From: Flavobacteriales bacterium
GTDB taxonomy: Bacteria > Bacteroidota > Bacteroidia > NS11-12g > UBA9320
Assembly (NCBI GenBank): GCA_020635395.1
Contig: JACJZV010000004.1
Coordinates: 262,715 to 326,714, forward strand
Length of the DNA: 64,000 nucleotides
Direction of reading: 5' to 3'
Shown: positions 42,924-52,924 of the stretch, piece after piece
How the letters are laid out: each line of letters starts with the position of its first letter
Position numbering within the stretch: position 1 is the stretch's first letter
The notes under the pieces: model-generated
What the model saw: the letters and a program-made list of their open reading frames with translations, nothing else
Told to the model about the DNA's origin: nothing
Databases searched by the model: none
Made by a program: the position numbers and the translations under genes

Positions 42924-45548
42924 GTGAAAATAGTAGAAATAAATGCTATGCGTGGACCAAATTATTGGTCTGTAAGACGACACAAACTTATCGTTATGGT
43001 GTTGGATTTGGAAGAAATGGAAGATCGTCCATCCAATAAAATTGATGGATTTTACGACTGTCTGGTAAATCTTTTTCCTTCCATGCAATCCCACCGATGC
43101 TCGGTAGGCACCGAAGGAGGTTTTTTTCAGCGTGTAAAAGAAGGCACTTGGATGGGACATATCATCGAACACATCGCTCTCGAATTGCAAACTCTGGCCG
43201 GAATGGATGTGGGGTTTGGCCGCACCCGCGACTACGGACAAAAAGGCGTTTACAACGTGGTATTTGCCTATATGGAAGAAAAGGCAGGCAGATATGCGGC
43301 AGAAGCATCGGTGAGAATTTGTCAATCATTGATAGACAATAAACCGTATGATTTAAGCGATGACATTCAGGAACTTCGTGAAATAAGAGAGCAAGAAAGA
43401 CTTGGCCCAAGCACAGGTTCGATTGTGGAAGAAGCCGAAAAAAGGGGTATTCCGTGGATACGGTTAAACAGGTATTCGCTTTGCCAATTGGGCTATGGCA
43501 CCAACCAAAAGCGTATTCAAGCCACGGTAACGAGCGAAACCAGCAACATTGCCGTTGAATTGGCCTGCGACAAAGAAGAAACCAAATATTTGTTAGAGCA
43601 AGCCGAAGTGCCTGTGCCTCGGGGCGAAATAATAAGAAGAGAAAGCAGCCTTGCCTCAACCTGCGACTATGTGGGTTTTCCATTGGTTATAAAACCAGTT
43701 AACGGCAATCATGGTCGTGGCATAACGGTAAATATTAACAACTACGACCATGCTTTGGAAGCCTTTAGAGAAGCCCAGAAAGTCTCTTCCTCCATTATTG
43801 TGGAGCGATTTGTTACGGGTGAAGATTTTAGACTGTTGGTTATTAATCATAAGTTGGTGGCTGCTGCCAAAAGAACTCCGGCACACATTGTTGGGAATGG
43901 GATTGACACCATACAAACGTTAATAGACAAGGTTAATGAAGATCCTCGAAGAGGATACGGACACGAAAAGGTGCTAACTCAAATAACGGTTAACGAACTC
44001 ACGGCATCATTAATTAAAGCCAAAGGTTACACCCTCGAAACCATATTGCAAAATGATGAAAAACTGTATTTAAAAGATACCGCCAACTTGAGTACCGGAG
44101 GCACATCGGAAGATGTTACAGACATAGTACACCCATCGAACGTGGCTATGGCCGAACGCATTTCCAAAATTATTGATTTAGATATTTGTGGAATAGACAT
44201 TATGACCACAGATATAAGCAAACCCCTTTCTGAAACAAGAGGGGCTGTTTTGGAAGTAAACGCCGGGCCGGGTTTTAGAATGCACCTTGCCCCAACCACT
44301 GGTCTTGCACGAAATGTGGCCGCTCCGGTTATCGACAAATTATTCCCTCCCGGTAGCACTGCCCGAATACCCATTATTGCCATTACGGGTACTAACGGAA
44401 AAACTACAACCACCCGCCTAATTGCCCATATTTTAAAAATGAAGGGATACAAAGTTGGCTACACCACTACGGATGGGGTATATATTCAAAATCAATTGCT
44501 GATGAAAGGCGATTGCACTGGACCATCGAGTACGGAGTTTGTGCTAAAAGACCCAACCGTAAACTTTGCCGTTTTAGAAACCGCCAGAGGTGGCTTGCTG
44601 CGAGCAGGTCTGGGATTTAAAAACTGTAATGTAGGCATTGTTACCAACGTTGCCGCCGACCACTTGGGCTTAAAAGGCATTCACACCATCGAGCAATTGG
44701 CCAAAGTAAAAGGGGTAATTCCCGAAACCGTATTACCCGATGGTTATGCCATATTAAACGCTGACGACCCATTGGTGTATGATATGCGGAAAAATCTAAA
44801 CTGCAATGTGGCACTATTTTCTATGGATGAAGAAAACATTCATATTAGGGCTATTCAAAAACTTGATGGCCTATGTGCAATCTATGAAAATGGATATATC
44901 ACCATTTGCAAAGGCACTTGGAAACTTCGAGTTATCAAAGCTATTAATGTGCCTCTAACCTTTGGCGGAAAAGCCAAATTTATGATACAAAATGTGCTTC
45001 CCTCTGTGTTGGCAGCGTATGTTCAGGGGGTAGAAATAGAAGATATAAAATCAGCTCTCGAAACCTTTATGCCTTCTGCCTCGCAAACTCCCGGAAGACT
45101 CAATTTATTTAACTTTAAAGATTTTTCGATACTGTTAGATTATGCCCATAACCCCGCCGGAATGAGGGCTCTGCAACAACTTACCGACAATATGGAAGCC
45201 ACCAAAAAAGTTGGCATCATTGCGGGCATTGGTGATAGACGGGTCGAGGACAACAACGAAATTGGCAGCATTGCCGCCGAAATGTTTGACGAAATAATCA
45301 TCAGACAAGATAAAAGGCTACGCGGCAAAACCGAGCAGGAACTTATCAAAATGTTGGATGATGGAATAAAAATGAAAGATGCGAGCATAAAAACCACCAT
45401 CATTCCGTCGGAAAAAGAAGCCATTATTCATGCGGTAAAAACAGCAGAAAAAGGCTCGCTGATTGTGTTGTGTAGCGACGTGGTGCCAGATGCGTTGGAA
45501 TTGGTTAAGAAGCTAAAAGAGGAGGAAGCTGCCAGATTGTATGCGTAG
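42924..45548 (+). CDS. cphA: Cyanophycin synthetase
   Basis: This 874-residue enzyme polymerises aspartate and arginine into cyanophycin with ATP. It has the N-terminal CphA domain (about 1-160), an ATP-grasp domain (about 210-470; GFPLVIKPVNGNHGRGI, LEVNAGPGFRMHLAP) and a Mur-ligase-like domain (about 480-860) with P-loop ITGTNGKTTTTRL and DYAHNPAGMRAL. Length and order are those of cyanobacterial-type CphA1. The start is a GTG 137 bases from the divergent cphB. It is convergent with wecB. The set cphA-cphB-iaaA allows both storage and use of the polymer. Confidence 0.96.
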   Translation: MKIVEINAMRGPNYWSVRRHKLIVMVLDLEEMEDRPSNKIDGFYDCLVNLFPSMQSHRCSVGTEGGFFQRVKEGTWMGHIIEHIALELQTLAGMDVGFGRTRDYGQKGVYNVVFAYMEEKAGRYAAEASVRICQSLIDNKPYDLSDDIQELREIREQERLGPSTGSIVEEAEKRGIPWIRLNRYSLCQLGYGTNQKRIQATVTSETSNIAVELACDKEETKYLLEQAEVPVPRGEIIRRESSLASTCDYVGFPLVIKPVNGNHGRGITVNINNYDHALEAFREAQKVSSSIIVERFVTGEDFRLLVINHKLVAAAKRTPAHIVGNGIDTIQTLIDKVNEDPRRGYGHEKVLTQITVNELTASLIKAKGYTLETILQNDEKLYLKDTANLSTGGTSEDVTDIVHPSNVAMAERISKIIDLDICGIDIMTTDISKPLSETRGAVLEVNAGPGFRMHLAPTTGLARNVAAPVIDKLFPPGSTARIPIIAITGTNGKTTTTRLIAHILKMKGYKVGYTTTDGVYIQNQLLMKGDCTGPSSTEFVLKDPTVNFAVLETARGGLLRAGLGFKNCNVGIVTNVAADHLGLKGIHTIEQLAKVKGVIPETVLPDGYAILNADDPLVYDMRKNLNCNVALFSMDEENIHIRAIQKLDGLCAIYENGYITICKGTWKLRVIKAINVPLTFGGKAKFMIQNVLPSVLAAYVQGVEIEDIKSALETFMPSASQTPGRLNLFNFKDFSILLDYAHNPAGMRALQQLTDNMEATKKVGIIAGIGDRRVEDNNEIGSIAAEMFDEIIIRQDKRLRGKTEQELIKMLDDGIKMKDASIKTTIIPSEKEAIIHAVKTAEKGSLIVLCSDVVPDALELVKKLKEEEAARLYA

Positions 45549-45574
45549 TTTTTTTCTTTTTGTTCCTCTTCAGT

Positions 45575-46672
45575 TTATAAAATTTCACTAAGAATTTTAA
45601 CAATTCTTTCGGTTGATTTTCCGTCCCAAAGGGGCGGAATTTCTCCCTTTTTGTAGGTTCCATCCGATATTTGATCGATATACGACTCAACCAATTCAGG
45701 CTCAAACGGCACTAAAGTGTTTGTTCCTACATCAATGGTTATTGGCCTTTCGGTGTTAGGCCGAAGGGTAAGGCACGGCACTTGCCTAAAGGTGGTTTCT
45801 TCTTGAATGCCTCCACTATCGGTTAATACAAATTTGCACGAAGCCGTCAATTTTTGAAATGCAAAATAATCGAGCGGAGCTGTCAGAATGATTTGTTTAT
45901 TAAGTTCCACTTCGTCTAACAATCCATGATTTTCGAGGCTTTTGCGAGTTCGTGGGTGTATCGGAAAAACAATTTTATAATTCTTTGAGGCGTGATTAAT
46001 TATCCGCATCAACTTATCCAAATTCTCTTTTGTGTCCACATTGGCTGGCCGGTGCATGGTCATCAACACAAAACCTTTTTCTTCCAACCCATATTCTTGT
46101 AGCACCGGGCTTTGTTGAATTTGAGGTTCAAAAGCCACCAGTGTGTCAATCATGGTGTTGCCTACAAAATGAACCCTTCCAGCAGCCTTTTCGTCTTTTA
46201 AATGATTTAAGCCACTTTGCTCTGTCACAAAAAATTCGTCGGTTATTTCATCGGTCAGCAATCGGTTAATTTCTTCGGGCATGGTGCGGTCAAAACTTCG
46301 CAAACCACTTTCTAAATGAGCCAACCGTGTGTCGGTTTTATTGGCTGCAATGGCCGCTGCCAATGTGGAGTTTACGTCACCCGGTGTTATTAAAATGTCG
46401 GGTTTCCATTCGTTCAAAAAATTGCCCAACTGCACAATTATTTCTCCGATTTGAGCCACCGGACTCAATCCCTTCAATTCCAGAAAAACATCGGGTTTAC
46501 GAAGGCCAAATTGCTCAAAAAACACCTCCGACATGTTTCTGTCGTAGTGCTGTCCTGTATGAATCAGTTTGAAATCAAATAAATCTCCGTAGGTATTAAA
46601 AACCTTTTCAAACTGAGTAATCTTAATAAAATTGGGTCGGGTGCCGACCACAATTCCCACTTTTTTACGCAT
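45575..46672 (-). CDS. wecB: UDP-N-acetylglucosamine 2-epimerase (non-hydrolysing)
   Basis: This 365-residue enzyme interconverts UDP-GlcNAc and UDP-ManNAc, a precursor for surface polysaccharides. Motifs: VGIVVGTRPNFIKI at the start, HTGQHYDRNMSEVFFEQF, HLESGLRSFDRTMPEEINR, TDSGGIQEE. It lies 6 bases downstream of the YfhO-like gene and probably serves the polysaccharide cluster upstream of the cyanophycin genes. Confidence 0.95.
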   Translation of the reverse strand: MRKKVGIVVGTRPNFIKITQFEKVFNTYGDLFDFKLIHTGQHYDRNMSEVFFEQFGLRKPDVFLELKGLSPVAQIGEIIVQLGNFLNEWKPDILITPGDVNSTLAAAIAANKTDTRLAHLESGLRSFDRTMPEEINRLLTDEITDEFFVTEQSGLNHLKDEKAAGRVHFVGNTMIDTLVAFEPQIQQSPVLQEYGLEEKGFVLMTMHRPANVDTKENLDKLMRIINHASKNYKIVFPIHPRTRKSLENHGLLDEVELNKQIILTAPLDYFAFQKLTASCKFVLTDSGGIQEETTFRQVPCLTLRPNTERPITIDVGTNTLVPFEPELVESYIDQISDGTYKKGEIPPLWDGKSTERIVKILSEIL

Positions 46673-46678
46673 TAATTT

Positions 46679-49228
46679 TTATTTCTTTTTATGAACTACT
46701 TTTTTGGTTTCAGGCATCGGAAGTGCATCTAATTTTTTGTATTCCATAAATAGCCAACCCAACAATAGCAGAATAATAATTGACGATGAGGCATACGAAA
46801 TTTTTTCGCCAGTATAATATTTCGCAGGTTTAAACTCGAATACAATTTCGTGGTTTCCGGCAGGAATTTTCATGCCTCGCAATAAATAATCGGTGCGAAT
46901 GTGGCTATAATTTTCGGGTAACAATTTATTGTCGAGATACACATTCCAACCCACATTGGGGGCATAATAAATTTCGGAGAATACAGCAAATTCTTCTTTG
47001 GCTGTGCTGGATTTGTACACCAAGCGATTGGGCTCATAACTTGCCAATTCAATTTTTCGAGTGCTACTGCTGTCCACCGGCTTATTTATTAACGATTTGG
47101 TGTAGTCTCCAAAATCTTTGTCATGCACAATGGCCGTGGTAGCGGTGTTGAAGGTTTCGAGGGTTTTTAACTCTTCTGTTGCCGTGCTTACATGAATAAA
47201 ACTATCAACAAACCATGCATTGCCCAATGCTCCTGCATTTGGAATAACCTGGCCTTGATTATTGATAAAATATTTCACGTTGAACATATCCATTATATTG
47301 GTGGTGGTGAGTGGCGACCGCAGGAAGGTATCAATTACATCCTGAATTCTACCCATTTTAACGGCACTGTATCCGCCAACGGTGTTATGGAAATAGCTGG
47401 CGAAGCTTGTGTTGAATGTATTAATTGAACCGTCAAACACCCGATAATATCCTCTGCCTTTTGGCTCTTGTTGCATAATGGCATTGTCCACAGGGCGAGC
47501 AACAAACGGTCTGTCAACTTTTGATTTTTCGACAAATTCGTCGGTAGATAGATATTTGTTATTTATTCCAATCATATCTATCAAAACCAAAATGCCCACA
47601 ATACCTAACACATAATTTAGTTGCAGTTTTTTAGTTACATAAAGCCATAATGACCCACCGACTAACAAGACAAATATTAGTGTTCGTATAGCACTTGCTC
47701 TAAAATAATGAACCCTATCATCCATCAATAACGACATGTAATTGTCGAAGTTTTGCTGAGTTTGAAACTGACCCTGATAGCGAGCAAAAAGTAAGTCATC
47801 TTCAAAATGGCTAAAGCTAAATAAGCTACCTCCTAACAAGATACAAATGGCCGACAAACCGCCAACGATGCCAACTGACCAGAACAAAATTTTAATCTTT
47901 TCTTTTTCAGATTTTTTTGAATTGATGAATTCCGACAAACCATAAACTCCAACAATGGCAAAGAAAACAGCTGCCACGCCCATGGCTGAATTGTGCGAAC
48001 GGAAGGTTTTATATTTTGGGAAATGCTTAAAGGCAAACTCATTCAATAGCTCAAAATGTTTTCCAAAACTCAACAACGCTATCAAAATCATTGCTGCAAA
48101 AATGCCATAAGCCCAAGCCTTATTTTCGATTGAAAACAGGCCAATAACAACCATCAAAGCCAAAACCGCCCCGAAATATACGGGTCCGGAAGTGCTTTCT
48201 GCTCCACCCCAATATAGCCAGTTAATTACATCAGACTTGTAGGTGTCTGTAACTTTATACCCTTCTCCAGCCTTTTCTCCAGTACTTCCTCCAGCTGCAC
48301 CAGGTATGAAAGTAGCCAAAAAGTCTATTGAGTTATTGCTCCACAACATAGCATAATCCCAGTCCAAACCCGCAGCATCTGCCGCAGCCTTTGCCCTTTC
48401 TTCTTCTGTCATGCCTTTGGCTTTTTCCAAAGCGGCTTCTTTTTTTAACTCCGAGTTGCCCCTCATGGTAAATTTGGCATACTCCAGCGTTGGATATAGT
48501 TTGCCAAAAGAAGGCCCCACAGCCAAAATACCCGCAATAAGCATAATACCTACGGATTTTAAATAAGGCATAATGGCATTTTGTTTAAGGGCATAAACCA
48601 AATAAAAAACCATAAATAAGCCCAAGCCAATAGCAAAATAATAGGTCATTTGATAGTGTGTGGCTGCCAAATTGAGTGCCATGGCCAATAAAAATACTAT
48701 ACCGCCAGCAAGGTATTTTCGCTTTTCGAGGAGTAGATAAACGCCGGCAATAGCCAACGGTAAATACGATATGGCTCTAAACTTACTGGTATGTCCTTCG
48801 GCAAACAAAATAACATGGTTGGTACCCAGCGAAAAAGCCAACCCACCGATAATGGATAGCCAATGGTTTACTCCCATCACCATCATTAAAATATAAAAAC
48901 ACAAAGCAGCTGTAAAAAACCAAGCGATTGGTGCATTAAACCACAAGTGAAGTATGGGTTCGATATATTTGGCCACAAAGTTTCCGTTTTGTGGCGAACT
49001 GATTTGATACATGGGCATACCACCAAACATGGCGTTGGTCCAAAGGGTATATTTTCCCGTTTTTTCATGATAATCGTTGGCCTCTTTTATCATGCCTTTT
49101 CCCTCCTGAATATCCCGCATATTCACGGCCAAACCTTCCAACTGAGGATGAAAATAGGTTGCAAAAACACCTAAAAAGATAGCCACTGCAATCAAGTGGG
49201 GCTTTGCCAATTCAAACCATTTATTCAT
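46679..49228 (-). CDS. YfhO family membrane protein
   Basis: This 849-residue integral membrane protein has about thirteen hydrophobic helices between residues 12 and 560 and 800-825, with a periplasmic C-terminal domain (about 575-795; LASYEPNRLVYKSSTAKEEF, VFSEIYYAPNVGWNVYLD). YfhO proteins resemble GT-C glycosyltransferases and in Bacillus glycosylate lipoteichoic acid; in Bacteroidota the acceptor is unknown. Together with wecB it suggests a surface glycan step. Confidence 0.9.
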   Translation of the reverse strand: MNKWFELAKPHLIAVAIFLGVFATYFHPQLEGLAVNMRDIQEGKGMIKEANDYHEKTGKYTLWTNAMFGGMPMYQISSPQNGNFVAKYIEPILHLWFNAPIAWFFTAALCFYILMMVMGVNHWLSIIGGLAFSLGTNHVILFAEGHTSKFRAISYLPLAIAGVYLLLEKRKYLAGGIVFLLAMALNLAATHYQMTYYFAIGLGLFMVFYLVYALKQNAIMPYLKSVGIMLIAGILAVGPSFGKLYPTLEYAKFTMRGNSELKKEAALEKAKGMTEEERAKAAADAAGLDWDYAMLWSNNSIDFLATFIPGAAGGSTGEKAGEGYKVTDTYKSDVINWLYWGGAESTSGPVYFGAVLALMVVIGLFSIENKAWAYGIFAAMILIALLSFGKHFELLNEFAFKHFPKYKTFRSHNSAMGVAAVFFAIVGVYGLSEFINSKKSEKEKIKILFWSVGIVGGLSAICILLGGSLFSFSHFEDDLLFARYQGQFQTQQNFDNYMSLLMDDRVHYFRASAIRTLIFVLLVGGSLWLYVTKKLQLNYVLGIVGILVLIDMIGINNKYLSTDEFVEKSKVDRPFVARPVDNAIMQQEPKGRGYYRVFDGSINTFNTSFASYFHNTVGGYSAVKMGRIQDVIDTFLRSPLTTTNIMDMFNVKYFINNQGQVIPNAGALGNAWFVDSFIHVSTATEELKTLETFNTATTAIVHDKDFGDYTKSLINKPVDSSSTRKIELASYEPNRLVYKSSTAKEEFAVFSEIYYAPNVGWNVYLDNKLLPENYSHIRTDYLLRGMKIPAGNHEIVFEFKPAKYYTGEKISYASSSIIILLLLGWLFMEYKKLDALPMPETKKVVHKKK

Positions 49229-49377
49229 TTTTTGAAGCTTTATTTAAAACTGGTGCAAATTAATGAAAGTTTCTTAGTTAGATAGATGTTGGATTTGGCA
49301 AAACACATTGTTCAAAAATTACTTTACTCATTTGCAAACCGTTTTCATTTGGTCAAAACAAAACCAAAATCTATCCC

Positions 49378-49385
49378 TAATTTTG
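49378..49385 (+). promoter_or_regulatory. -7 promoter element of the holB-like gene
   Basis: TAATTTTG matches TAnnTTTG and ends 5 nt before ATG 49391, implying a transcript starting at or near the start codon. Confidence 0.45.
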
Positions 49386-49390
49386 TCCCG

Positions 49391-50515
49391 ATGCGTTTTG
49401 CAGATATAATCGGGAAAGAGGATATAAAAAAAGTACTAACCGGAAGAGTTGCTTCCGGCAAAATGCCTCATGCCCAACTTTTTTCGGGGGTAGAAGGCAG
49501 TGGCAGCTTGCCTTTGGCAATGGCAACCATACAAATGCTTTTATGCCAAAATCCCACAGAAAATGATTCATGTGCTGTCTGCTCGGCATGCATCAAAACG
49601 GGCAAACTCATTCATCCTGATGTGCATTTTTCTTTTCCGGTCATTCCAAAAAAATCGGGCGACAAACCTGTGAGCAATGACCATATTGAGCAATGGCGAA
49701 AATCTTTTGTGGCCAATCCTCATTTGAGCTACAACGACTGGATGGAAGACATCAATGCCGAAAACAAACAGGGAAATATTACCAAAGAAGAATGTAGAAG
49801 CATCATTCAAAAACTGAGTTTAAAGGCATTTGAAAGCTCAAAAAAAGTATTGCTGATGTGGTTGCCCGAACATTTGGGAAAAGAGGGAAATGCCCTGTTA
49901 AAATTGATAGAAGAACCGCCAGCAGAGACGTATTTTATGTTGGTAAGCGAAAACATAGACCAAATTTTACCCACCATACTCAGCCGAACTCAACTGCAAA
50001 AAGTATTGCCTTATACCAATGCCGAAATCATGGATTATTTGCACCACAACAAACTGACCAACGATCTGGAAACCGTGGCCTTTTTGGCCGAAGGGAATCT
50101 GAATGCCGCACAAAAAATTGCTGCCGAAGCCGATAATGAAATGACCACCGGTTTTAAAGATTGGATGCGGCTATGCTATAGACGCGACGTGCCAGGGCTC
50201 ATGACTTGGAGCGACCAACTGGGTGCAAAAGGCCGTGAAAATATCAAAACCTTTTTAACCTACGGACTAAAGCTGATTCGTGAAGTGCTGGCCTTTAAAA
50301 CCATCGAAAACTACCACGTGCGACTTGCCGAAGACGAAAAACAATTTGTCGTAAATTTTTCGGGTGTCGTACAATTTGCTAATATTGAAGTGCTTTATGA
50401 AGGGTTGAATGAATGTATTTACCACATCGAACGAAATGCAAACCCAAAGCTGACATTGTTTCAGCTATCGTTGCAGGTTCGAGATTCGTTTTTATCAACT
50501 GCCAAAGCACACTAA
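49391..50515 (+). CDS. holB: DNA polymerase III subunit delta prime
   Basis: This clamp-loader AAA+ subunit has about 374 residues. It begins MRFADIIGKEDIKKVLTGRV, with the expected HAQLFSGVEGSGSLPLAMA in place of a P-loop (the Lys is lost, as usual in delta prime), a four-Cys zinc region (CQNPTENDSCAVCSACIK) and the sensor-1-like HLGKEGNALLKLIEEPP. The frame continues upstream to 49286, but the start is placed at 49391 from the protein family and the -7 element. It is followed by ricT, a common pairing in the phylum. Confidence 0.9.
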   Translation: MRFADIIGKEDIKKVLTGRVASGKMPHAQLFSGVEGSGSLPLAMATIQMLLCQNPTENDSCAVCSACIKTGKLIHPDVHFSFPVIPKKSGDKPVSNDHIEQWRKSFVANPHLSYNDWMEDINAENKQGNITKEECRSIIQKLSLKAFESSKKVLLMWLPEHLGKEGNALLKLIEEPPAETYFMLVSENIDQILPTILSRTQLQKVLPYTNAEIMDYLHHNKLTNDLETVAFLAEGNLNAAQKIAAEADNEMTTGFKDWMRLCYRRDVPGLMTWSDQLGAKGRENIKTFLTYGLKLIREVLAFKTIENYHVRLAEDEKQFVVNFSGVVQFANIEVLYEGLNECIYHIERNANPKLTLFQLSLQVRDSFLSTAKAH

Positions 50516-50542
50516 ATTTTAAAGTGATAAGAAGAAATATAT

Positions 50543-51910
50543 ATGGGATGCGGAAAATGCGGAAGCGAACATGAGGGCGGAGGTTGCTCGGCTGGATGCG
50601 GCCAAAATGGAGGCTGCTCTACCTTAGCCTGTAACAAACTCAATACATACGACTGGCTAAACCACATGAGCCTGCCACAAGATTACAAGCCTTTCAACAT
50701 TGTAGAGGTTCGTTTTAAAGGCAGCAGAAAAGAGTTTTTTAGAAACGAGGAAAACCTGGATTTATACACCGGAGATATGGTGGTAGTGGAATCCGACTTT
50801 GGCCACGATGTGGGCGAAATAAGCCTCAGTGGTGAGTTGGTTAGGCTTCAGCTCAAAAAAAATGGCCTGACCGAAGACGACGAAAAAATAAAGAAAATAT
50901 ACCGAACAGCGGCAGACAAGGACATCGAGAAATATCAAGAGGCCAAAGACCGAGAGGCCGCCACTCTTGAGCGTGCCAGAACCATTGCCATGGAAATGAA
51001 TTTAGCCATGAAACTAAGCGACATCGAGTTTCAGGGCGATAGCCGAAAGGTAATTTTCTTTTATACCGCCGAAAAAAGGGTTGACTTTAGAGCCTTGATA
51101 AAGCAATATGCAGCCGAGTTTAAAACCCGGATTGAAATGCGACAGGTAAGCTACCGCGAGGAGGCTTCCCGTTTGGGTGGCATTGGCAGCTGCGGGCGAG
51201 AACTCTGTTGCAGCACATGGCTTACCGACTATAAAGTTGTGACCATGGGGGCAGCCAAAAATCAAAATCTTTCCATTAATATGCTCAAACTTTCAGGCCA
51301 ATGCGGGCGGCTAAAGTGTTGCCTGAATTTTGAATTAGAAACCTATTTGGAGGCTTTAAACGAGTTTCCGAAAGAAGAAGAACTGATTTTGCAGACCAAA
51401 GTGGGCGATGCCCGCCTGCAAAAAACCGATATTTTAAAACGGATGTTGTGGTTTTCATACCCCCAAAATACCGAGTGGATTTCGGTTTCGCTTGATCGGG
51501 TAAATGAAATATTAAAACTCAACAAATCGGGAGAAAAGCCAGAAACGTTGATTGACCGACCTATTGGAGCGGAAATTATTAACCGATTTGAGCCCGCCCC
51601 CGACCTTATTTCGGATACCGATGTGAGTAGATATGACGAAATAGACAAAGAACGAAAACGAAAAAACAAGAACAAACGCAAAAAGAAAAAAGGAACAGGC
51701 ACTTCGGGTGGCAACAATCAGCGAAACGCCAACGCCCCCAAGCCTCAACAGCAAAAAGAAGGGCAGCCAAAAGCACAGCACAAAACGCCAAACAATAAAA
51801 AAGAGGCAAAAAGTGGCGGTGGCAATCCCAACCGACAGAATAAAAACAATCAGAACAGGAATCGAAATAAAAATCGAAATCAACAAAAAGATAATCCGTC
51901 TAAGGAATAA
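50543..51910 (+). CDS. ricT: RicT-like PSP1 domain protein
   Basis: This 455-residue PSP1-domain protein is the RicT/YaaT homologue; in Bacillus, RicT is part of an iron-sulfur-containing complex that supports mRNA maturation by RNase Y. Here residues 3-29 are Cys-rich (MGCGKCGSEHEGGGCSAGCG), the PSP1 domain runs about 80-270 with SRLGGIGSCGRELCCSTWL and LSGQCGRLKCCLNFELE, and the C-terminus (about 370-455) is a low-complexity Lys/Asn/Gln-rich tail. The tail probably binds RNA or is disordered. rny is also in this window, 45 kb away. It lies 27 bases after holB. Confidence 0.9.
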   Translation: MGCGKCGSEHEGGGCSAGCGQNGGCSTLACNKLNTYDWLNHMSLPQDYKPFNIVEVRFKGSRKEFFRNEENLDLYTGDMVVVESDFGHDVGEISLSGELVRLQLKKNGLTEDDEKIKKIYRTAADKDIEKYQEAKDREAATLERARTIAMEMNLAMKLSDIEFQGDSRKVIFFYTAEKRVDFRALIKQYAAEFKTRIEMRQVSYREEASRLGGIGSCGRELCCSTWLTDYKVVTMGAAKNQNLSINMLKLSGQCGRLKCCLNFELETYLEALNEFPKEEELILQTKVGDARLQKTDILKRMLWFSYPQNTEWISVSLDRVNEILKLNKSGEKPETLIDRPIGAEIINRFEPAPDLISDTDVSRYDEIDKERKRKNKNKRKKKKGTGTSGGNNQRNANAPKPQQQKEGQPKAQHKTPNNKKEAKSGGGNPNRQNKNNQNRNRNKNRNQQKDNPSKE

Positions 51911-52308
51911 GATTTTTTTTAAAGCTCCAAACACCTTAAAATGTAAAAAATCTTCAGGTTATTTTCGCTAAAATGTAACCTCGTAGGTACAAACAGGTTC
52001 ATTTTATTTCGACGATGCGAAGCGAGAATTGGGTCGCCAAAAATGCGGGCGTGCGTCCCGATGATAATTGGGGATTGTGCGTTGGCAGCATATTTTTGGC
52101 TTGTCTTTTTTGTTTACTTTTTTTGACTAAGAAAAAAAGTAAAGCCGGGTTATAGGGCTGGCAAGCCCTAATCAGGGCAAACAAAAAGTACGAAACTGAA
52201 TTAAGATTTATTGTTGCCTTACTTTTCGGTTGTATGCCTTTAGAAACTAAGTCCTAATCTATTTTTCAACCACCTTGAAGCAAGACAAAATATAGAAGAA
52301 GCCCTATC
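51911..52308. repeat. Gene-free, hairpin-rich intergenic region downstream of ricT
   Basis: This 398-base gap holds no credible ORF. It contains a perfect 12-bp stem TTTACTTTTTTT-GACTAAG-AAAAAAAGTAAA (52113-52143) followed by AGGGCT-GGCA-AGCCCT (52154-52169). A GATGCGAAGCGAGAATT segment resembles the dispersed intergenic repeats of Bacteroidota and the 56868 repeat region. A T-rich stretch directly after the ricT stop may help termination. Confidence 0.6.
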
Positions 52309-52920
52309 CTACATCGCCGCCGAATACGGAATTCTGTTTAAAATAGACCGCCCCAGGGTAATTTCGTCGGCATATTCCAACTCTCCGCCCACTGCAATAC
52401 CGCGGGCAATGGTTGATATTTTCACATTCAAAGCTTCCACTTTTCTCGAAATATAAAAAGCCGTGGTGTCCCCCTCCATATTGGCACTAAGGGCAAAAAC
52501 CAATTCCGTTATTTGTTCATTTTCTATTCGGCTGAGCAAAGAAGAAATAGCAATTTCATCAGGGCCAATGCCGTCCATGGGCGATATAACCCCGCCCAGC
52601 ACATGATACACCCCGTTGAACTGTCCGGTATTTTCAATCGAAATAATATCCTGAAAATCTTTTACCACACACACCAACTGCTTGTTACGGTTTACCGACT
52701 TACAGATGGAGCAAACATCGGCTTCGGCAATATTTCCGCACACGCTACAATAGTTTACCTTTGTTTTCAGGTTGCCAATGGCCGTGGTCATACGTTCCAC
52801 ATTTTCGGCTTTATCTTTAAGCAAAAAAAGGGTCATACGCAACGCCGTTTTTTTACCAATACCCGGAAAACGGCTCAATTGCTCAACGGCGGTTTCAATT
52901 GTCTCCGAAGGAAAATTCAT
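52309..52920 (-). CDS. recR: Recombination protein RecR
   Basis: RecR works with RecF and RecO in gap repair by loading RecA. The protein of 203 residues has the helix-hairpin-helix LSRFPGIGKKTALRM (about 13-27), a C4 zinc finger (CSVCGNIAEADVCSIC, about 58-73) and a Toprim domain (about 80-175; LVCVVKDFQDIISIENTG, YHVLGGVISPMDGIGP). The start is placed at ATG 52920 by comparison with the family (MNFPSETIETAVEQL); the open frame upstream is not used. A -7 element ends 4 nt upstream of this ATG. Confidence 0.94.
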   Translation of the reverse strand: MNFPSETIETAVEQLSRFPGIGKKTALRMTLFLLKDKAENVERMTTAIGNLKTKVNYCSVCGNIAEADVCSICKSVNRNKQLVCVVKDFQDIISIENTGQFNGVYHVLGGVISPMDGIGPDEIAISSLLSRIENEQITELVFALSANMEGDTTAFYISRKVEALNVKISTIARGIAVGGELEYADEITLGRSILNRIPYSAAM

Positions 52921-52924
52921 AGGG

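Noticed and set aside
42837..43325. Open frame of 162 codons on the minus strand at the start of cphA
   Set aside because: It is antisense to the conserved N-terminal domain of cyanophycin synthetase and has no recognisable family.
49286..49390. Upstream extension of the holB-like gene
   Set aside because: The added residues do not resemble delta-prime proteins, and the -7 element lies inside this stretch.
51512..51934. Hydrophobic antisense frame across the C-terminal tail of ricT
   Set aside because: It mirrors the Lys/Asn/Gln-rich low-complexity tail (AAA and AAC codons read as Phe, Val and Leu), so its apparent membrane character is an artefact.
51999..52184. 61-codon open frame in the ricT-recR gap
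   Set aside because: It is made of the hairpin repeats and has no start signal or family resemblance.
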